64,000 nucleotides of DNA, taken from positions 187,155,033-187,219,032 of the forward strand of contig BTPG01000003.1 in assembly GCA_036245525.1 (NCBI GenBank), given 5' to 3'. Of this stretch, positions 1-10,562 are shown in pieces. Both the position numbers and the translations under genes were made by a program. The stretch is from Semisulcospira habei. Lineage: Eukaryota; Mollusca; Gastropoda; Semisulcospiridae. Each line of letters begins with the position of its first letter. Positions within the stretch are counted from its first letter, which is position 1. The notes beneath the pieces were generated by a model, which was not told where the DNA came from, searched no databases, and was given only the letters and a program-made list of their open reading frames with translations.

Positions 1-179
1 ACCAGATGGATCAGTTCTGAGTACCTTTAAAAAAAAAAAAAATAAAAGGAACCACGGCAAGTACGGCTATTGCAGGAACCATATAATAACCCTTATAATT
101 ATGTATCCAACAACCGGCACTGCAAATAGATCAGTTGGCTGAATGCACAAAAGAGATCCTTACACATTGGAGTGACAGT

Positions 180-272
180 TTAACCCTTTGGCTGTCGGTA
201 GCGGTTTTTATCGAGGTGATTCCGACAGGAATCACCTCGATAAAAACCCGCTACCGACAGCCAATTGGTTAA
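180..272. mobile_element. MITE2 palindromic element, TTAA-flanked
   Basis: A 93-bp nearly perfect palindrome bounded by TTAA on both sides. Its arms carry CTGTCGGTAGCGG and the complement, and the centre reads GAGGTGATTCC against GGAATCACCTC. It has no coding capacity. TTAA target sites are typical of the piggyBac superfamily, so mobilisation in trans by such a transposase is inferred. Related copies lie at 2037, 6414, 9709, 18016 and 34026. Confidence 0.8.
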
Positions 273-586
273 CAAAAATTGCTATCGTACACCATGTACT
301 AATTTCACGAGGTCAGGGGAAAAAAGGCGGCCATAACTATTGATGATATTGTGTTCACTTGAGATAAGTAAGCAAGAAAACTAAACAAAACAGTTGCCTG
401 AGCATACAAAATGCGGAATGCCTGCCCTATTTACACTCACAAGGCAAAGACGGAAACAGCTCGGATATTTGCAACAAATACATTATCAACAGACACGTTA
501 AAAAAAATGTGACTAGTAAGCAAGTTAAATGAAACTAGAAATTTAAGGTATATAATATATATCATGTGGACATCTCTGCATTGTGA

Positions 587-626
<40 letters not shown>

Positions 627-803
627 AGCACGTCCATTTTTGCGAAAAGCGAAATTTTCATTGTAATACAGTGAAAATCTTGCTTTTCACGAAAATGGAC
701 TTACTGTCTTTTCCTTTCACAGGGAGTACTGAGCAGATAAAAAGATAAATTTAAAAAATAAATAATAATAAAGAAGAATCGACTGCCGCGGCTCAAGGCT
801 TAG
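273..803. other. Stretch without recognised gene
   Basis: AT-rich sequence with a 36-base A run at 589-624. The short minus-strand ORF across that run is only the poly-T read as phenylalanine. A weak inverted pair around the tract (sense and antisense of GCGAAA.TTTTCA) suggests a decayed hairpin. Confidence 0.5.
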
Positions 804-885
804 GATATAATGAAATTGGTTAGTTATTTGGGTTTAACGCCGAGCAGGCGACTAAGGCCATCGTACGGAGGACGATATAATGAAA
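804..885 (-). mobile_element. 58-bp LINE tail insertion with target-site duplication
   Basis: Positions 816-873 match only the last bases of the two LINEs at 35 and 44.8 kb (TTATTTGGGTTTAACGCC followed by GAGCAGGCGACTAAGGCC). A 12-bp duplication, GATATAATGAAA, flanks it at 804-815 and 874-885. It is therefore a genuine target-primed insertion of an extremely short 3' end. A second insertion of nearly the same length is at 62299-62359. Confidence 0.85.
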
Positions 886-975
886 GACGAAAGCATTGTG
901 ACGTATGAAATCCACACCAAAACAGTGACTGCCAAGCGTGGAAAATACAGAAAGCATCCTAAAGTAGGAGCATGC

Positions 976-1193
976 TTAACCCTTTTGCCCCCACGGCCAC
1001 ATTTTCCATATTTTAAAAGTGTCATCAAACGACGATGTGCCAGTTGCAGGAGATGAATCGACCAGGATGATAATTCAAGGGTAGTGCCAGGTTAGCTTGG
1101 CGCCTGATGGTGCCAAGCTAATCTGGCACTACCCTTGAATTATCATGGTTGACCCATCTCCTGCTGTAGGGCGTTGGGGATAAATGAATTTAA
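976..1193. mobile_element. MITE1a element, TTAA-flanked hairpin
   Basis: TTAA at both ends. The central hairpin runs from about 1056 to 1152 with the family core CCAAGCTAATCTGGCAC. The outer parts carry the family words CAGTTGCAGGAGATG and CATCTCCTGC. Non-coding. Confidence 0.8.
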
Positions 1194-1875
1194 CTCCTGT
1201 CTTAAACTGCTGTACGTTTTTTGTTTACTTTGTCCTGTAGTCTAAAATCAAACAGGTGAACAGCCAAACAAGACACGCCGCGGATGTAAAAAGTGTGTGG
1301 TGGTCTGTGCTTTTGGTCAGGCAATAAGTCTAAAACAAACCAGGGACCAGATCACACGCATTCAGTATGAGTGGACCATTTACATTCCTCACACTGACAT
1401 GATAAGTAGTACTTGTTTGTTTGTCTATTTTGAATTTGTTCAACCAAAATATTAATAAATTGTGTTGTCAATGTCATATCTAAGCGTGTTATTTCCCTCC
1501 GTTGGGGTTTTCTCTGCATTTGACACGTTTGGCAGTCACCTATTCGATACGAGTGGGTTTGGGTAGCATCGTGTAGGACCGTCGGGGGTTCTTTCTCCGG
1601 GTACTCCGGTTCTTCCAACCCCCCCCCCCCCCCCCCCACCCACCCATTGCCCCACACTTTGGTACCGGTTTCAGGCCACTTTACAAATTTCAAATACAAG
1701 CGATCAAAAATCTCTGTAACTTCAGTAACTGAACTTGCCCTTCGTCTGTCTTGTACTGCGTTTGTCTTAAATGGCCGATCCGTGTCTGTTACGTGAGCGT
1801 GCGTGTTGGGTTTCAGTTCGCAGTGCTTTGAGTCGATTCGCCCCAAAATTGAGAAAAAGCGCCTATATAATAACG

Positions 1876-1906
<31 letters not shown>

Positions 1907-2036
1907 CATATTGCGGAATTGATTTGTAACTTGTCTTACGTGTCTTAAGTGATATATGTTATGTGACTGCAAGGTGGTTATACTTATGCCTGTCGTATTT
2001 GTACAACATACGTATGATTACGTGTATTAGTAATCT
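1194..2036. other. Stretch without recognised gene
   Basis: It holds a C run (about 1619-1637) and a (TTA)n microsatellite (about 1876-1906). The segment near 1440-1520 has a diverged relative near 22810-22890 (both contain AAATTGTGTTGT followed by TCTAAG.GTGTT), so it is probably an old dispersed repeat. The 206-codon minus-strand ORF spans both simple repeats and shows no domain. Confidence 0.5.
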
Positions 2037-2131
2037 TTAAGCGCTCACGCTGAAGGTAGCGGTTTTTGTCGCGATGATCCTTGCAGGAATCGTCGCGGCA
2101 AAAGCTGCTACCGACAAGCCAAAAGCGTTAT
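2037..2131. mobile_element. MITE2 element, diverged
   Basis: Starts at TTAA and ends at a mutated TTAT. The arms contain GGTAGCGGTTTTTGTCGC and its imperfect complement. Same family as 180-272. Confidence 0.65.
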
Positions 2132-2311
2132 CGTGTCTTCAATTATTTTATGTTCCAGTGAGCTGTCACCCAAATATATATATATAGATTCGGGACAACA
2201 AATGCCTGAAACCTTGAACCTAAATATTTTTAAATTGTCAAGATCGTGGCAGTCAGTTATCCCCTTTACTGCCAGTGAACACAGATTGTGTTTTTTAAAA
2301 TCTTTGTTAAG

Positions 2312-2526
2312 TTGAACCCAATCAACCCTGACGCACTGCAGCATGAGATGGGTCGACCATGATAATTCAAGGGAAGTGCCAGATTAGCTTGGCGCCTGTC
2401 GGCGCCAAGCTAATCTGGCACTGCCCTTGAATTATCATGGTCGATCCATCTCCTGCGACTGGTGCATAGTCGTTAGGTGACGCCTCCAAAATTTGGGAAA
2501 TACGTGCGTCGGGCTGAATGAGTTAA
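2312..2526. mobile_element. MITE1a element, reverse orientation
   Basis: The left end is a mutated TTGA and the right end a TTAA. The hairpin core (about 2350-2450) carries AGATTAGCTTGGCGCC on both arms. The right part contains GGAGGCGTCACCTAAC in complement and ends in the family terminus GGGCTGAATGAG. Confidence 0.8.
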
Positions 2527-2666
2527 CTCAACGCCAAGTAGCCCCGGTTGTCAAAGAAACGCGGATAAAAATCGGTGTCAGCAAGAGGCGAACGCGGGAG
2601 CTCATGAGGGTCTATGCCTTTTGCATCTGGATTGCGTTCAATTTTCCTCGTCAGTGACGGGGTTAA
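2523..2666. mobile_element. MITE3 element, sharing a TTAA with its neighbour
   Basis: Begins at the TTAA that also ends the preceding MITE1a and ends at TTAA 2663-2666 after GTGACGGGG. It holds the family half-hairpin GCTCATGAGGGTCTATG at 2600-2616 and an eroded second arm. Non-coding. Confidence 0.55.
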
Positions 2667-2974
2667 GGCAATGATCGCCTTGCCCCCTGATTCAGCCTCC
2701 ACGCACGGGGGTTAGCCGGTGATCGCGTCCTCAGCCATGGACCTCAGATGAAAACTGGAGAGAAATGTAAGTGCTGTTCGGCGATTCTGAACCTTACGAC
2801 TGAGAGGCCCTAGCGGTCTGAACTCAGCGACCACCACGAAGACGTGTGCTGGGAGGGTGATTTTGCACCTTTAAGGCAATTCGGTCGCGGGACGGTCACC
2901 ATCCTGGTAGCATGGACGAAACGTCAAGCAGACAAGAAGTCCAGCTTCTTTCGTCATGTTTTCCTCATACTATC

Positions 2975-3087
2975 TTAACCCTACCACGCATCAGTAATGA
3001 CGATACCCTTCCTCTCGGAGGAAAAGATGCGTAGTTACACGTCATTTCCGCCGAGCGGAGTCGTCAAAAGCAGTCATGGGGGGTTAA
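2975..3087. mobile_element. MITE8, TTAA-flanked short element
   Basis: 113 bp bounded by TTAACCC and GGGTTAA. The inner part pairs imperfectly (TGACGA against TCGTCA, and CTCGGAGG against CCGAGCGG). The only copy I saw in this window. Confidence 0.5.
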
Positions 3088-3228
3088 TCAGCGTTAATTA
3101 AGGTAACAAGTTTAGTTCAGTTACTTGCGTTTAGTCTGCGTTTGTGAGGTATTTTCAGCCCACTGTTTGTGACGATTTAATCCACACACACACAAAAAAA
3201 AACCTGACCCGATACGGCAGGATCTGGC

Positions 3229-3392
3229 TCGACCATGAATTTAGTTCAAGGGTGGTGTCAGAATAGCTTGGCGCCTCTCGGCGCCAAGCTATTCTGACAC
3301 CACCCTTGAACTATCATAGGTGAGGTCAGAATAGCTTGGCGCCTCTCTGCGCCAAACTATTCAGTCACCTCCATTGAACTATCGTGGTCGAT
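3229..3392. mobile_element. MITE1b, double hairpin
   Basis: Two consecutive copies of the MITE1b core: a long hairpin at 3229-3319 and a shorter one at 3321-3392. The first has GTGTCAG on the left arm and CTGACAC on the right, a change from the family consensus in both arms. The outer flank CTCCAAAATTTG is the usual family sequence. Confidence 0.7.
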
Positions 3393-4259
3393 GCGTCTCC
3401 AAAACTGTGAATGTAACCTCCAAAATTTGATCATGTCGTCCTCAAGGCTGAATGAGTAAGCGCGGTAGAAATACTCATTATGATTTATTTCAGTGAGTAC
3501 GCACAAGACAAGCAAAAGAAGGTGGTGTGGACTTACATCCAGGTGGCCCAGACAGGAGCGAGTCTGGTGAGGCAGAGGAAGAGCAGGAATGAAGTAATCC
3601 ACTGTCGTCTGGTCGCGCCGCCAAGCCGGGCCATGGTGCATCACCAACTCCTCATGCTACCCGATAATCCACGCCGCCGCCAGCTGCACGTGCTCATAAT
3701 CCACCCGCCAGCATCCTCGTCACGCGCCATCGAGCACGCACATGCACATGCACAGCGATCACACGTGCCCACAACCTAGGGCTTCCTCCATCCAGAAAAA
3801 AAACAACAACAAACCAACTCCACAATCCAGTCAGCGGGTCCTCAGTTGTAAAGCTCACTCACAATGTCTATCACTCCGATTACAATCAAAAACAACAAAA
3901 AATAATCATAAATTTCCACGTGTAATGTCTAGTGTCAATTTAAGATAAACTCAAACATGATGTATTTCACATTTAAACCTCGGCGCTAAAATTCACGTTA
4001 TTTCACGCTCACTGTGCAAATCTCGGCAAAACAATCATCCATCGCCTGAATATACACCTTCCAATGAAATGGCACCGATTACATTTCCACACTCGGCCAA
4101 TATAGTCGGCCACTCAAGGTGTCGCAGGTTGTCGCGCAGGTAGTGTGTATGGAGAAACTGAAAGCGATATCGCCTGTAGACAGAAGCGCGCGGCACTAAG
4201 TGGTCGGACTGACTCAGTGATGTCTCTGTACGGACGTCTAGTGACGGCACCTCGCGCTC
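3393..4259. other. Stretch without recognised gene
   Basis: Mixed composition. ORFs of about 100 codons occur on both strands near 3357-3779, but none has a recognisable domain and their overlap argues against coding. An exon cannot be excluded. Confidence 0.4.
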
Positions 4260-4269
4260 GCTCGGGCCG

Positions 4270-4560
4270 GTGTAACACTTAAAAAGTTATCCCTACGTCA
4301 GATCGACCCCGGGACCTACTTTTGGCGTGAAAAACCGCTAGCAGATTTCCACGCCAACAGTGACCCCGGGGTCGATTTGACGTATCAATCTCCTACGCCA
4401 AAGTGAACTCAGATCGATTTGGCCTGTCAGTTTTTCACGCCAAAGTGATTCCGTGTCTGGCGTAACAGTTTTCAACTTCAAAATGACCCTGGGTCGATAA
4501 TAAGTAGCAGTTTTCCGCAATAAAAAATGACACCGGGTCAATCTCGCGTAAGGGGTCATA
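4270..4560. repeat. Degenerate ~55-bp tandem repeat
   Basis: About five diverged units repeat the pattern CAGTTTTTCACGCCAAAGTGA, then CCCGGGTCGAT. Clear starts of the second half lie near 4360, 4410, 4485 and 4530. Spacing varies between about 45 and 60 bp. Confidence 0.6.
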
Positions 4561-4599
4561 TTCTGGCGCGTCACGCCTTCTCACCGCCGACAGTGCTCT

Positions 4600-4830
4600 C
4601 ACCTAACGGGCGCATGGCTGGAGAAAGCGATCCCGCAGTCATTTTTCTTTTATCGCGCGATGCGCGCTCCCATTGGCTGCTGGCTGACAATGAGTACCCC
4701 GGCCTGTCTCTGAATGGTCGCGGAGAAACCACGTGACTTTCTGGGCATTCCCCTCCTGGCTCAGTCGGTGCAGGTGGGCTGGCGATTTACGACAGATATA
4801 AACTTTCCTGAATCTTCCAGCAGTTTGATT
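4600..4830 (+). promoter_or_regulatory. Candidate CpG-rich promoter-like segment
   Basis: CpG-rich bases with an inverted CCAAT box (CCCATTGGCTGCTGG at about 4669-4683), then a TATA-like GATATAAACTTT near 4795. No downstream gene was recognised, so this is a weak call from composition and motif order alone. Confidence 0.2.
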
Positions 4831-5099
4831 CACCTGTGGAATTGCTGAAAGAGGTATTTCTTTTGTGTCCTAGCTAGCTATAAATAAAGAGGAGCAAAGA
4901 AATTCGTGAACGCACGATTTTGTTTTTGTTTGTACTCGCTATTTACTGTGGGACGCAGAGAAAAAAAATATATATCTTACGTGACTTTGACTGGAAACAG
5001 TGTCTCATGAATGCGAGTAAAGCCGACGTGCTACCAATAGCGTGGCATCGGACAGGTTTCCTTCACTCTACTAAAACATTAAAGTGCCTATAAATATTG

Positions 5100-5203
5100 T
5101 ATACTGACGAGCAAAAGAAATGCGAAATGTTTGGAATCATCGGAAACACTAAAGTGTTTCCGATGATTCCAAACATGTCGCATTTCTTTTGCTCGTCAGT
5201 ATA
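5100..5203. mobile_element. MITE4, TA-flanked palindrome
   Basis: 104-bp near-perfect palindrome with outer ends TATACTGACGAGC and GCTCGTCAGTATA and centre AACACTAAAGTGTT. TA boundaries are typical of Tc1/mariner-type targets, unlike the TTAA families. A diverged copy is at 21571-21672. Confidence 0.75.
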
Positions 5204-5920
5204 TTTCTGAACTTTTACTTTAAAATGTTCACGTTTTCTGGGTTGTTTGTTTTCTGCACTAACATTTTGTTCATTTCACGCGACGACCAGTAGTTTGACA
5301 AACTATGCATTACCAAGTTATTCATATTTGGCATGTCCTTGATTGGTGCATTCCAACCTAATCGATGCTCGTGCATTCTCATATTGTGATGAAGTTCCTA
5401 GGTTATAACCCCAGTAGCAGAACGTCCTCGGGCCGTCGTGGGCCAAAGGGGACCTTCGATTACTGGGAATTGTCTCGGTGCAAGAGTTGTGCCAAGTAAA
5501 CCACAGTTTTACGAAATCCAGACAAGAAAGGTGGTGACTGCCAAGCGTATGCAGTGCAAAGGAAACTCGCAACGAGGTAAGAAGCACGCTTTGAAAAGAT
5601 AATTACAACACAAAACGTGTTGCAGTTGTACTTTCTCCGTGCGTTTCTTTCTTCGTTGGGTATTTTCTTGGCATCGTTTTACGGTTTCTTTCCCACTTTT
5701 ACGGGCCTCAGTCGAAAGGTGTTTCTTGAAAAATATTACTGCATTTCAAAACAATAACCGCTTCCGTTATGTGTGTTTGGCTTGAGTTCTTGGGTTGTTG
5801 TTTTGGGTTTTTTTAATTTTTAAAAAAAAATTATTTTATTTATTTATTTATTTATTTTTTTTTTTTTTTTTGTGATTTTTTTTTTTTGGTCAGTCTTCAG
5901 CAGAAATCGCTCCAAGGCTT
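5204..5920. other. Stretch without recognised gene
   Basis: Contains part of a dispersed repeat near 5515-5620 (GTGACTGCCAAGCGT, also near 928) and a T-rich/TTTA tract at 5811-5890. The words CTCGGGCCGTCGTGGG near 5429 resemble one arm of the GC-rich hairpins at 15.7 and 22.5 kb. Confidence 0.4.
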
Positions 5921-6135
5921 TTAACTCATTCAGACCGAAATCCGCAAATTTTGCAGAAGTTGCCCCTGGAAGACTGTATTAGTATTACACTTCTGGAAAC
6001 AGATCGAGCGTGATGGTTCAAGGGTTGTGCCAGAATAGCTTGGCGCCTATGGGCGCCAAGCTATTCTGGCACAACCCTTGAACTATCACGCTCGATCCAT
6101 GTCTTGTCGTGGCGTGTCGGAGTTGAATGAGTTAA
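5921..6135. mobile_element. MITE1b element, TTAA-flanked
   Basis: Complete 215-bp copy with TTAACTCATTCAG on the left and GAATGAGTTAA on the right. The hairpin arms differ from consensus at two places, each mirrored: GTTGTG with CACAAC, and GAGCGTGAT with ATCACGCTC. Confidence 0.9.
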
Positions 6136-6413
6136 AATAATATCACTGATCCACACTAAACATGCACAAACGAATGGCCTGCAACTGGAAACATTTACTG
6201 TGGCTCACTTACATTATATTACTTGTGAGTACACGCTTGCTGAATTTATTTTCGCTGCATCTATATATATTTGAGCCAAACTGGAAAAATCGGGAGGACG
6301 GATAGCCAGCCGAATGATAATGTTCTGTAAAAGATTTTTTTGTTGGGTGATTTGCCTTTTGGCCGTTGAACGTTCGCAGAATGTTCAGGGATACTCACTG
6401 AAGCAGCATTCAG

Positions 6414-6505
6414 TTGACCCTCCGACTGTCTGTAGCGCTTTTTGTGGAGGTGAGTCCTGCAGGAATCACCCCGACAAAAGGCGCTACCGACAGCCAAAGG
6501 GTGAA
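6414..6505. mobile_element. MITE2 element, ends eroded
   Basis: Family arms CTGTAGCGCTTTTTGT and the imperfect complement, centre GAGTCCTGCAGGAATC. The terminal TTAA sites are mutated (TTGA on the left). Confidence 0.65.
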
Positions 6506-6604
6506 GCAAATTTTGGTGGCGTAATTGGTGTCTGTTTACGTATTTGTCCAATGAATATTTTATTTTTTGTTGTTTTGTTTGATGTAAACTTCCAATAATT
6601 CTCA

Positions 6605-7052
6605 TTATCCCGCTCACTGCAGAGAAAAAGCTAACACAACCACAGATCTGCAAGAGGTATTGATCATCATGAGCCGCCGCAGTTGCGGGGGCTCATGAGG
6701 ATCTATGCCTCTTGCTGAAAACACTCTGTATACATGTTCCTGTGACGGCTGGTGGCCTTTGACGTTGAATTTGCAATGACGGCTGGTGAGCTTTGACGTT
6801 GAATTTGCAATGACGGCTGGTGAGCTTTGACGTTGAATTTGCAATGACGGCTGGTGAGCTTTGACGTTGAATTTGCAATGACGGCTGGTGAGCTTTGACG
6901 TTGAATTTGCAATGACGGCTGGTGAGCTTTGACGTTGAATTTGCAATGACGGCTGGTGACCTTTGACCTTGAATTTGCAATGACGGCTGGTGACCTTTGA
7001 CCTTGAATTTGCAACGTTTTCAAAAACACAAACAGCGTCCACAGGCAGTTAA
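6605..7052. mobile_element. MITE3 expanded by an internal minisatellite
   Basis: The left end is TTAT followed by the family start CGCTCACTGCAG, and the right end is CAGGCAGTTAA. The family hairpin is at 6652-6716. The segment that follows the hairpin in other copies (CTTTGTATCCATGTTC, then GACGGCTGG) is here amplified eightfold. Confidence 0.75.
6743..7014. repeat. 34-bp minisatellite, eight units
   Basis: Exactly 272 bp, or 8 x 34. The unit begins TGACGGCTGGTGAGCTTT and ends GTTGAATTTGCAA. Units 2-6 appear identical; the first and the last two differ at one or two bases. The period is not a multiple of three and the array is open in all minus-strand frames, so those ORFs are artefacts. Confidence 0.95.
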
Positions 7053-7091
7053 ACTGTATGATTTTGTAACCACAGCGATAACGTAAGAGGT

Positions 7092-7298
7092 TTAACCCAT
7101 TTTTGCCCCGAGTCCCTACAGCAGGAGATTAATTGACCATGATAATTCAAGGGTAGTGCCAGGTTCGCTTGGCGCCTTCAGGCGCCAAGCGAACCTGGCA
7201 CTACCCTTGAATTATCATGGTCAATCCACCTCCTGCAACTGGTACATAGTCGTTCAGTAACACTTGGGGAAAAGCACCCGTGGGACTAAAGGGGTTAA
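7092..7298. mobile_element. MITE1a element, TTAA-flanked
   Basis: Complete copy from TTAACCCATTTTTGCCCC to GGGGTTAA. The central hairpin carries GGTTCGC on the left arm and GCGAACC on the right where the family has GATTAGC and GCTAATC, so both arms changed together. Confidence 0.9.
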
Positions 7299-8173
7299 TT
7301 GCTGCACTTGGATACAATTACTCAAGCCAATGAAAAAGTAACAAATTCTCAATTCTGAGGTCAGAAATTCCAATTTTTCTTTAGTTTTCCTATAAAAATA
7401 AAAAGACATACCCATGTATATTCGACTACGACAGCTCAAGGGTGCTGCCAGAATAGACTGGAGCCTGGTGAGGTTCCAGGCTTTTTCATCACCATTGCCC
7501 TGCATGGTCTATCCATTTTCAGTTGTACTGCACCAGAGTCAAATGGGAGTTGAGCACTCAGGTTCAGAGGAGAGCAAAAAGCGTAAATGCTCTTGTAAAT
7601 AAGTAAAAATCTGCCATTCTTTTTCTTCTTTCCATTGTGTCAGTACACAGGGCACACACATGTTGAAATAAACATTCTTTCAGTTGTGGGATCTTCACCC
7701 CGTGTCAGTAACAAAAAATCCCATGTTGTCACGAAAACGCAACAGTAAAACTAGCCCCAAGACAAAGGCAGTCACAAAGTTAAAATATAAAAAGAGAACG
7801 AACATGGTCCATTACAAAACCGAAGCAACTGAAAACGACATTTTCTGAGGCCTCGCTAAAACTTCGCACAACTCACACTGACGCCGGCCGGGCAGAGTCT
7901 GGAAACTGCAAAAATGGGGGTAAAACTGACGGCAGGAATATTTATAACTTTGAACTTCCCCAAACAGTGAGGGAAATCAGAAAGGAAACATCGCATTTTA
8001 CAGACAGGCAAAGAAGCAGTTGCGTATCTCTCTCATCACGAGTTTCACTGACACCCCCTCAAACGCTGCACATCAAAGCGAGGAGTGTACACGCTGACTG
8101 AGTGATACCCATGCTGCGTCTAAAAACCGCAAGATCCTGCATTCAGACGAGCCGCTGAACCAAACCGCTTGCG
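7299..8173. other. Stretch without recognised gene
   Basis: No ORF with a domain, no repeat and no RNA gene recognised. Near 7428-7480 a trace of a MITE1-like word (CTCAAGGGTGCTGCCAGAATAG) suggests a decayed copy. Confidence 0.4.
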
Positions 8174-8236
8174 AGCAAGAGGTATAGATTTTTGCCCCTG
8201 CTTTACAGGGGCTCATGAGAATCTATGCCTCTTGCA
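8174..8236. mobile_element. MITE3 hairpin, imperfect
   Basis: GCAAGAGGTATAGATTTTTG on the left and the better preserved GAGAATCTATGCCTCTTGC on the right. The terminal TTAA sites are not recognisable. Confidence 0.65.
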
Positions 8237-8699
8237 TATGGCGGGTGCTTGGGTGTGTGAATGATACTCCTGTTGAGTGCGCCAGCCGCGAATTTCGTAA
8301 AGCACTCGCCTGGCGTTTCGCTACATGCTGTCATATCACATGGTTCGCAATCTGCATGCTTTCTTTTCAAGCTGCAAATGTTTAGTAATCTTCCGTTTCT
8401 ATCGGCGTCTCGAGTCGAGATCCTGTGATGGCTTCATCTTTTGCAAGGTAACTTTTTCCCAGGCCCAAGGCTCATTTCAGGCCGTGGCTGAGTCCGGGAA
8501 CATGAAGGCGCAAGGGTAGTGGCCGTGCCTCATTAGCTTTGCGTCGGGATCATTTCATGTCGTATTCACGCAAAAGCGAGTCGACGGCTCGGTTCTCGAG
8601 GGTAAAAAGAATATTAAAAAAAACAAAAAACAAACAGCTAAGCGGGGAAAAAAAAACACTAACTGACCATCACTTTAGAATTGGTCATGAAACCTGCTG

Positions 8700-9080
8700 A
8701 AAAACGTATTAAGTACCATTACGCGTCAAACTGAAGACACATTTCAGCACTATTTGTGTTTAGTATGCCTTGTCGACGCACTTAATGAGCTTCTATGGCA
8801 GTTTCAACACGCAGCAAAAGCACACGCGTAATCGTATTTATTTATTCCGAACAGCCGTTTGCGTGTCAATCTAATTGTAGCTTTTTCTCGTCACTTATAG
8901 CGCTGTATTTATAGAACTGAGTGGAGTCATTGTCAGATTACTTGATGTCAAGACGACGTGTGCTGAACTGGATTGTCTTGTGTCTTAATGAACCATAACT
9001 AGACCTGTGTGTAGCGTTTCGTAACCATCTGTTACTGAGCAGTGTATCTTTTGAACAGTTACGGCGATAGTGAACCTTTA
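8700..9080. repeat. Dispersed repeat pair, copy A
   Basis: Matches 25858-26192 over most of its length. Shared words include GAACTGAGTGGAGTCATT, GACGACGTGTGCTGAACT and CTAGACCTGTGTGTAGCG. It does not resemble a transposon family I know. It is either an ancient duplication or an unnamed element. Confidence 0.75.
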
Positions 9081-9373
9081 AGCTCCGTCGTTACATGAAG
9101 ATATTGTGTGACGGGCCGGAACCCGTAGTACACACTGGTAAAGTTCTCTAAACCGTTGAATTCAAATCGTGTGCTGTACGGTACTTGTACAGCTGTATTC
9201 GGGTGTAAGGTTCTCGCAGACATGCCAAATTTCAAAGGCTGTACGACGTGGATGACTGAATGCCAGTGATCACGAATTTCGCACCAGAAATGACTCCACA
9301 CTGAGCAACATTCGCGTGAAGAACACAGATGTAAATGGAGCAAACAGAAGCAGCCATAAAGAACACAGGACTA

Positions 9374-9473
9374 ACAAGAGACATAAACCCTCATGAGCCC
9401 CCGCGACTGCGGGGGCTCATGAAGGTTTATGTCTCTTGCAGATGAATATCGTTCGCCTTGCCCCTTCAGTTAA
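9374..9473. mobile_element. MITE3 element
   Basis: The hairpin has arms CATAAACCCTCATGAG and CTCATGAAGGTTTATG; AAACC/GGTTT replaces the family GATCC/GGATC in both arms. The right end is TTAA after CCCCTTCAG. Confidence 0.75.
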
Positions 9474-9531
9474 GGAGTTAACTTGACTGAAATTCCCTTC
9501 GCAGTTCCACTCAAAACAGAACATCCCTGAG

Positions 9532-9582
9532 TCGACCATGACAGCACAAGGGTAGTGTCTGATTGGCATTGCGCCCGTCGTC
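9532..9582. mobile_element. MITE1 half-copy
   Basis: A single left arm (GTCGACCATGACAGCACAAG, then GGTAGTGTCTGATTGGC) without its partner; a truncated copy. Confidence 0.45.
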
Positions 9583-9708
9583 TATCGAGATCCGCTGGTG
9601 AGTTGACTAATTTACAGCACACTTCTCCCGATTGTCTCGTAGTCAATGCTATGTGACAGAGTTATAGGTTAAATTTAGTCATCAAAACCTGCTCTGGAAA
9701 AGACATCT

Positions 9709-9786
9709 GTAACCTTTTGGCTGTCGCGATGATTTCTATCGAAATCATCGCGGACAAAAATGCGCTACCGACAACCAAAGGGTTAA
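9709..9786. mobile_element. MITE2 element, short
   Basis: Ends are GTAACC and GGGTTAA. The centre is GATGATTTC paired with GAAATCATC, different from the other copies on both arms. Part of the left arm is deleted. Confidence 0.7.
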
Positions 9787-10179
9787 TCTTTTCGGTTTGA
9801 CTTTGCCCTCTCAACATTATGGCCGATATAGCATCACCGAGTCGACCATAATGTTGGCTGGAGTTTAAAGGTGCAGTGTCACTTCTTTTTTTTTTTTTTA
9901 ATATAATTTCCGTGGAACTTGCGAAAGTTCGAAAGTTCAGCTTGATAGTAGAGCTCGGTTGGGGCGCTTTGGCCCAGGTTTTGGGATTCTGTTCCATGAC
10001 TTTCAGCACTAAACTAAATTCACCCCTGCCGGCCATGCCCATGAGCTGCAAAATTAGGTCTTTAAAACTAGGGCAAATTCAACACGAAATAATCCAATCA
10101 GTTCAAAACCGAACACGGATATGTAGAATGCCAGCCATACGGGGTCAGCGTACAAGCACAAATGCTTCACACACAACTG

Positions 10180-10287
10180 AGGCAAGGCAAAGAACCTTAT
10201 GAGCCCCCGCGTAAGCGGGGGCTCATGAGGTTCTTTGCCTCTTGCGGTTGGGTGGTGTTCGCATTTTTCCGGCAATGAAGGGGTTAA
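10180..10287. mobile_element. MITE3 element
   Basis: Hairpin with AAAGAACC and GGTTCTTT in place of the family ATAGATCC and GGATCTAT, changed symmetrically. The right terminus is AATGAAGGGG then TTAA 10284-10287. Confidence 0.8.
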
Positions 10288-10379
10288 AGCCAGGGTCATT
10301 ACGGGACATGATAATTAAAGGGCAGTGCCGGTTAACTGTTTGCTTTGCTTTCTGCACCACAATACACTATCGACTTTAT

Positions 10380-10513
10380 GGCGTCGAAGCGACTGCACAC
10401 AAACACGAACGCGCATACACTCGGAGACATATATACATGCACGCATGCATCCGCTCACGCACATATGCAAGCACGCACACACGGACGCACACAGGCACTC
10501 ATACACACGTGCG

Positions 10514-10560
<47 letters not shown>
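10380..10560. repeat. CA-rich microsatellite region
   Basis: Degenerate (CACG/CACA) sequence leading into a GCGC block and a pure (CA)n run ending at 10559. Long histidine/threonine or valine/cysteine ORFs here are products of the repeat. Confidence 0.9.

Positions 10561-10562
<2 letters not shown>

Noticed and set aside
3357..3779. Overlapping ~97-codon ORFs on both strands
   Set aside because: One starts inside a MITE hairpin; no domain, and the overlap makes at least one spurious. Kept only as unresolved sequence.
6743..7014. Regular 34-bp spacing considered as a CRISPR array
   Set aside because: Units are contiguous with no unique spacers, and the genome is eukaryotic; it is a minisatellite.
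6614..7042. Overlapping minus-strand ORFs of 95-142 codons with repeating peptide
   Set aside because: They are the 34-bp minisatellite read in three frames; the period is not a multiple of three and no frame is favoured.
9827..9853. Small inverted repeat AACATTATGG/CCATAATGTT
   Set aside because: Arms of ten bases only, no TTAA borders and no second copy; chance is sufficient.
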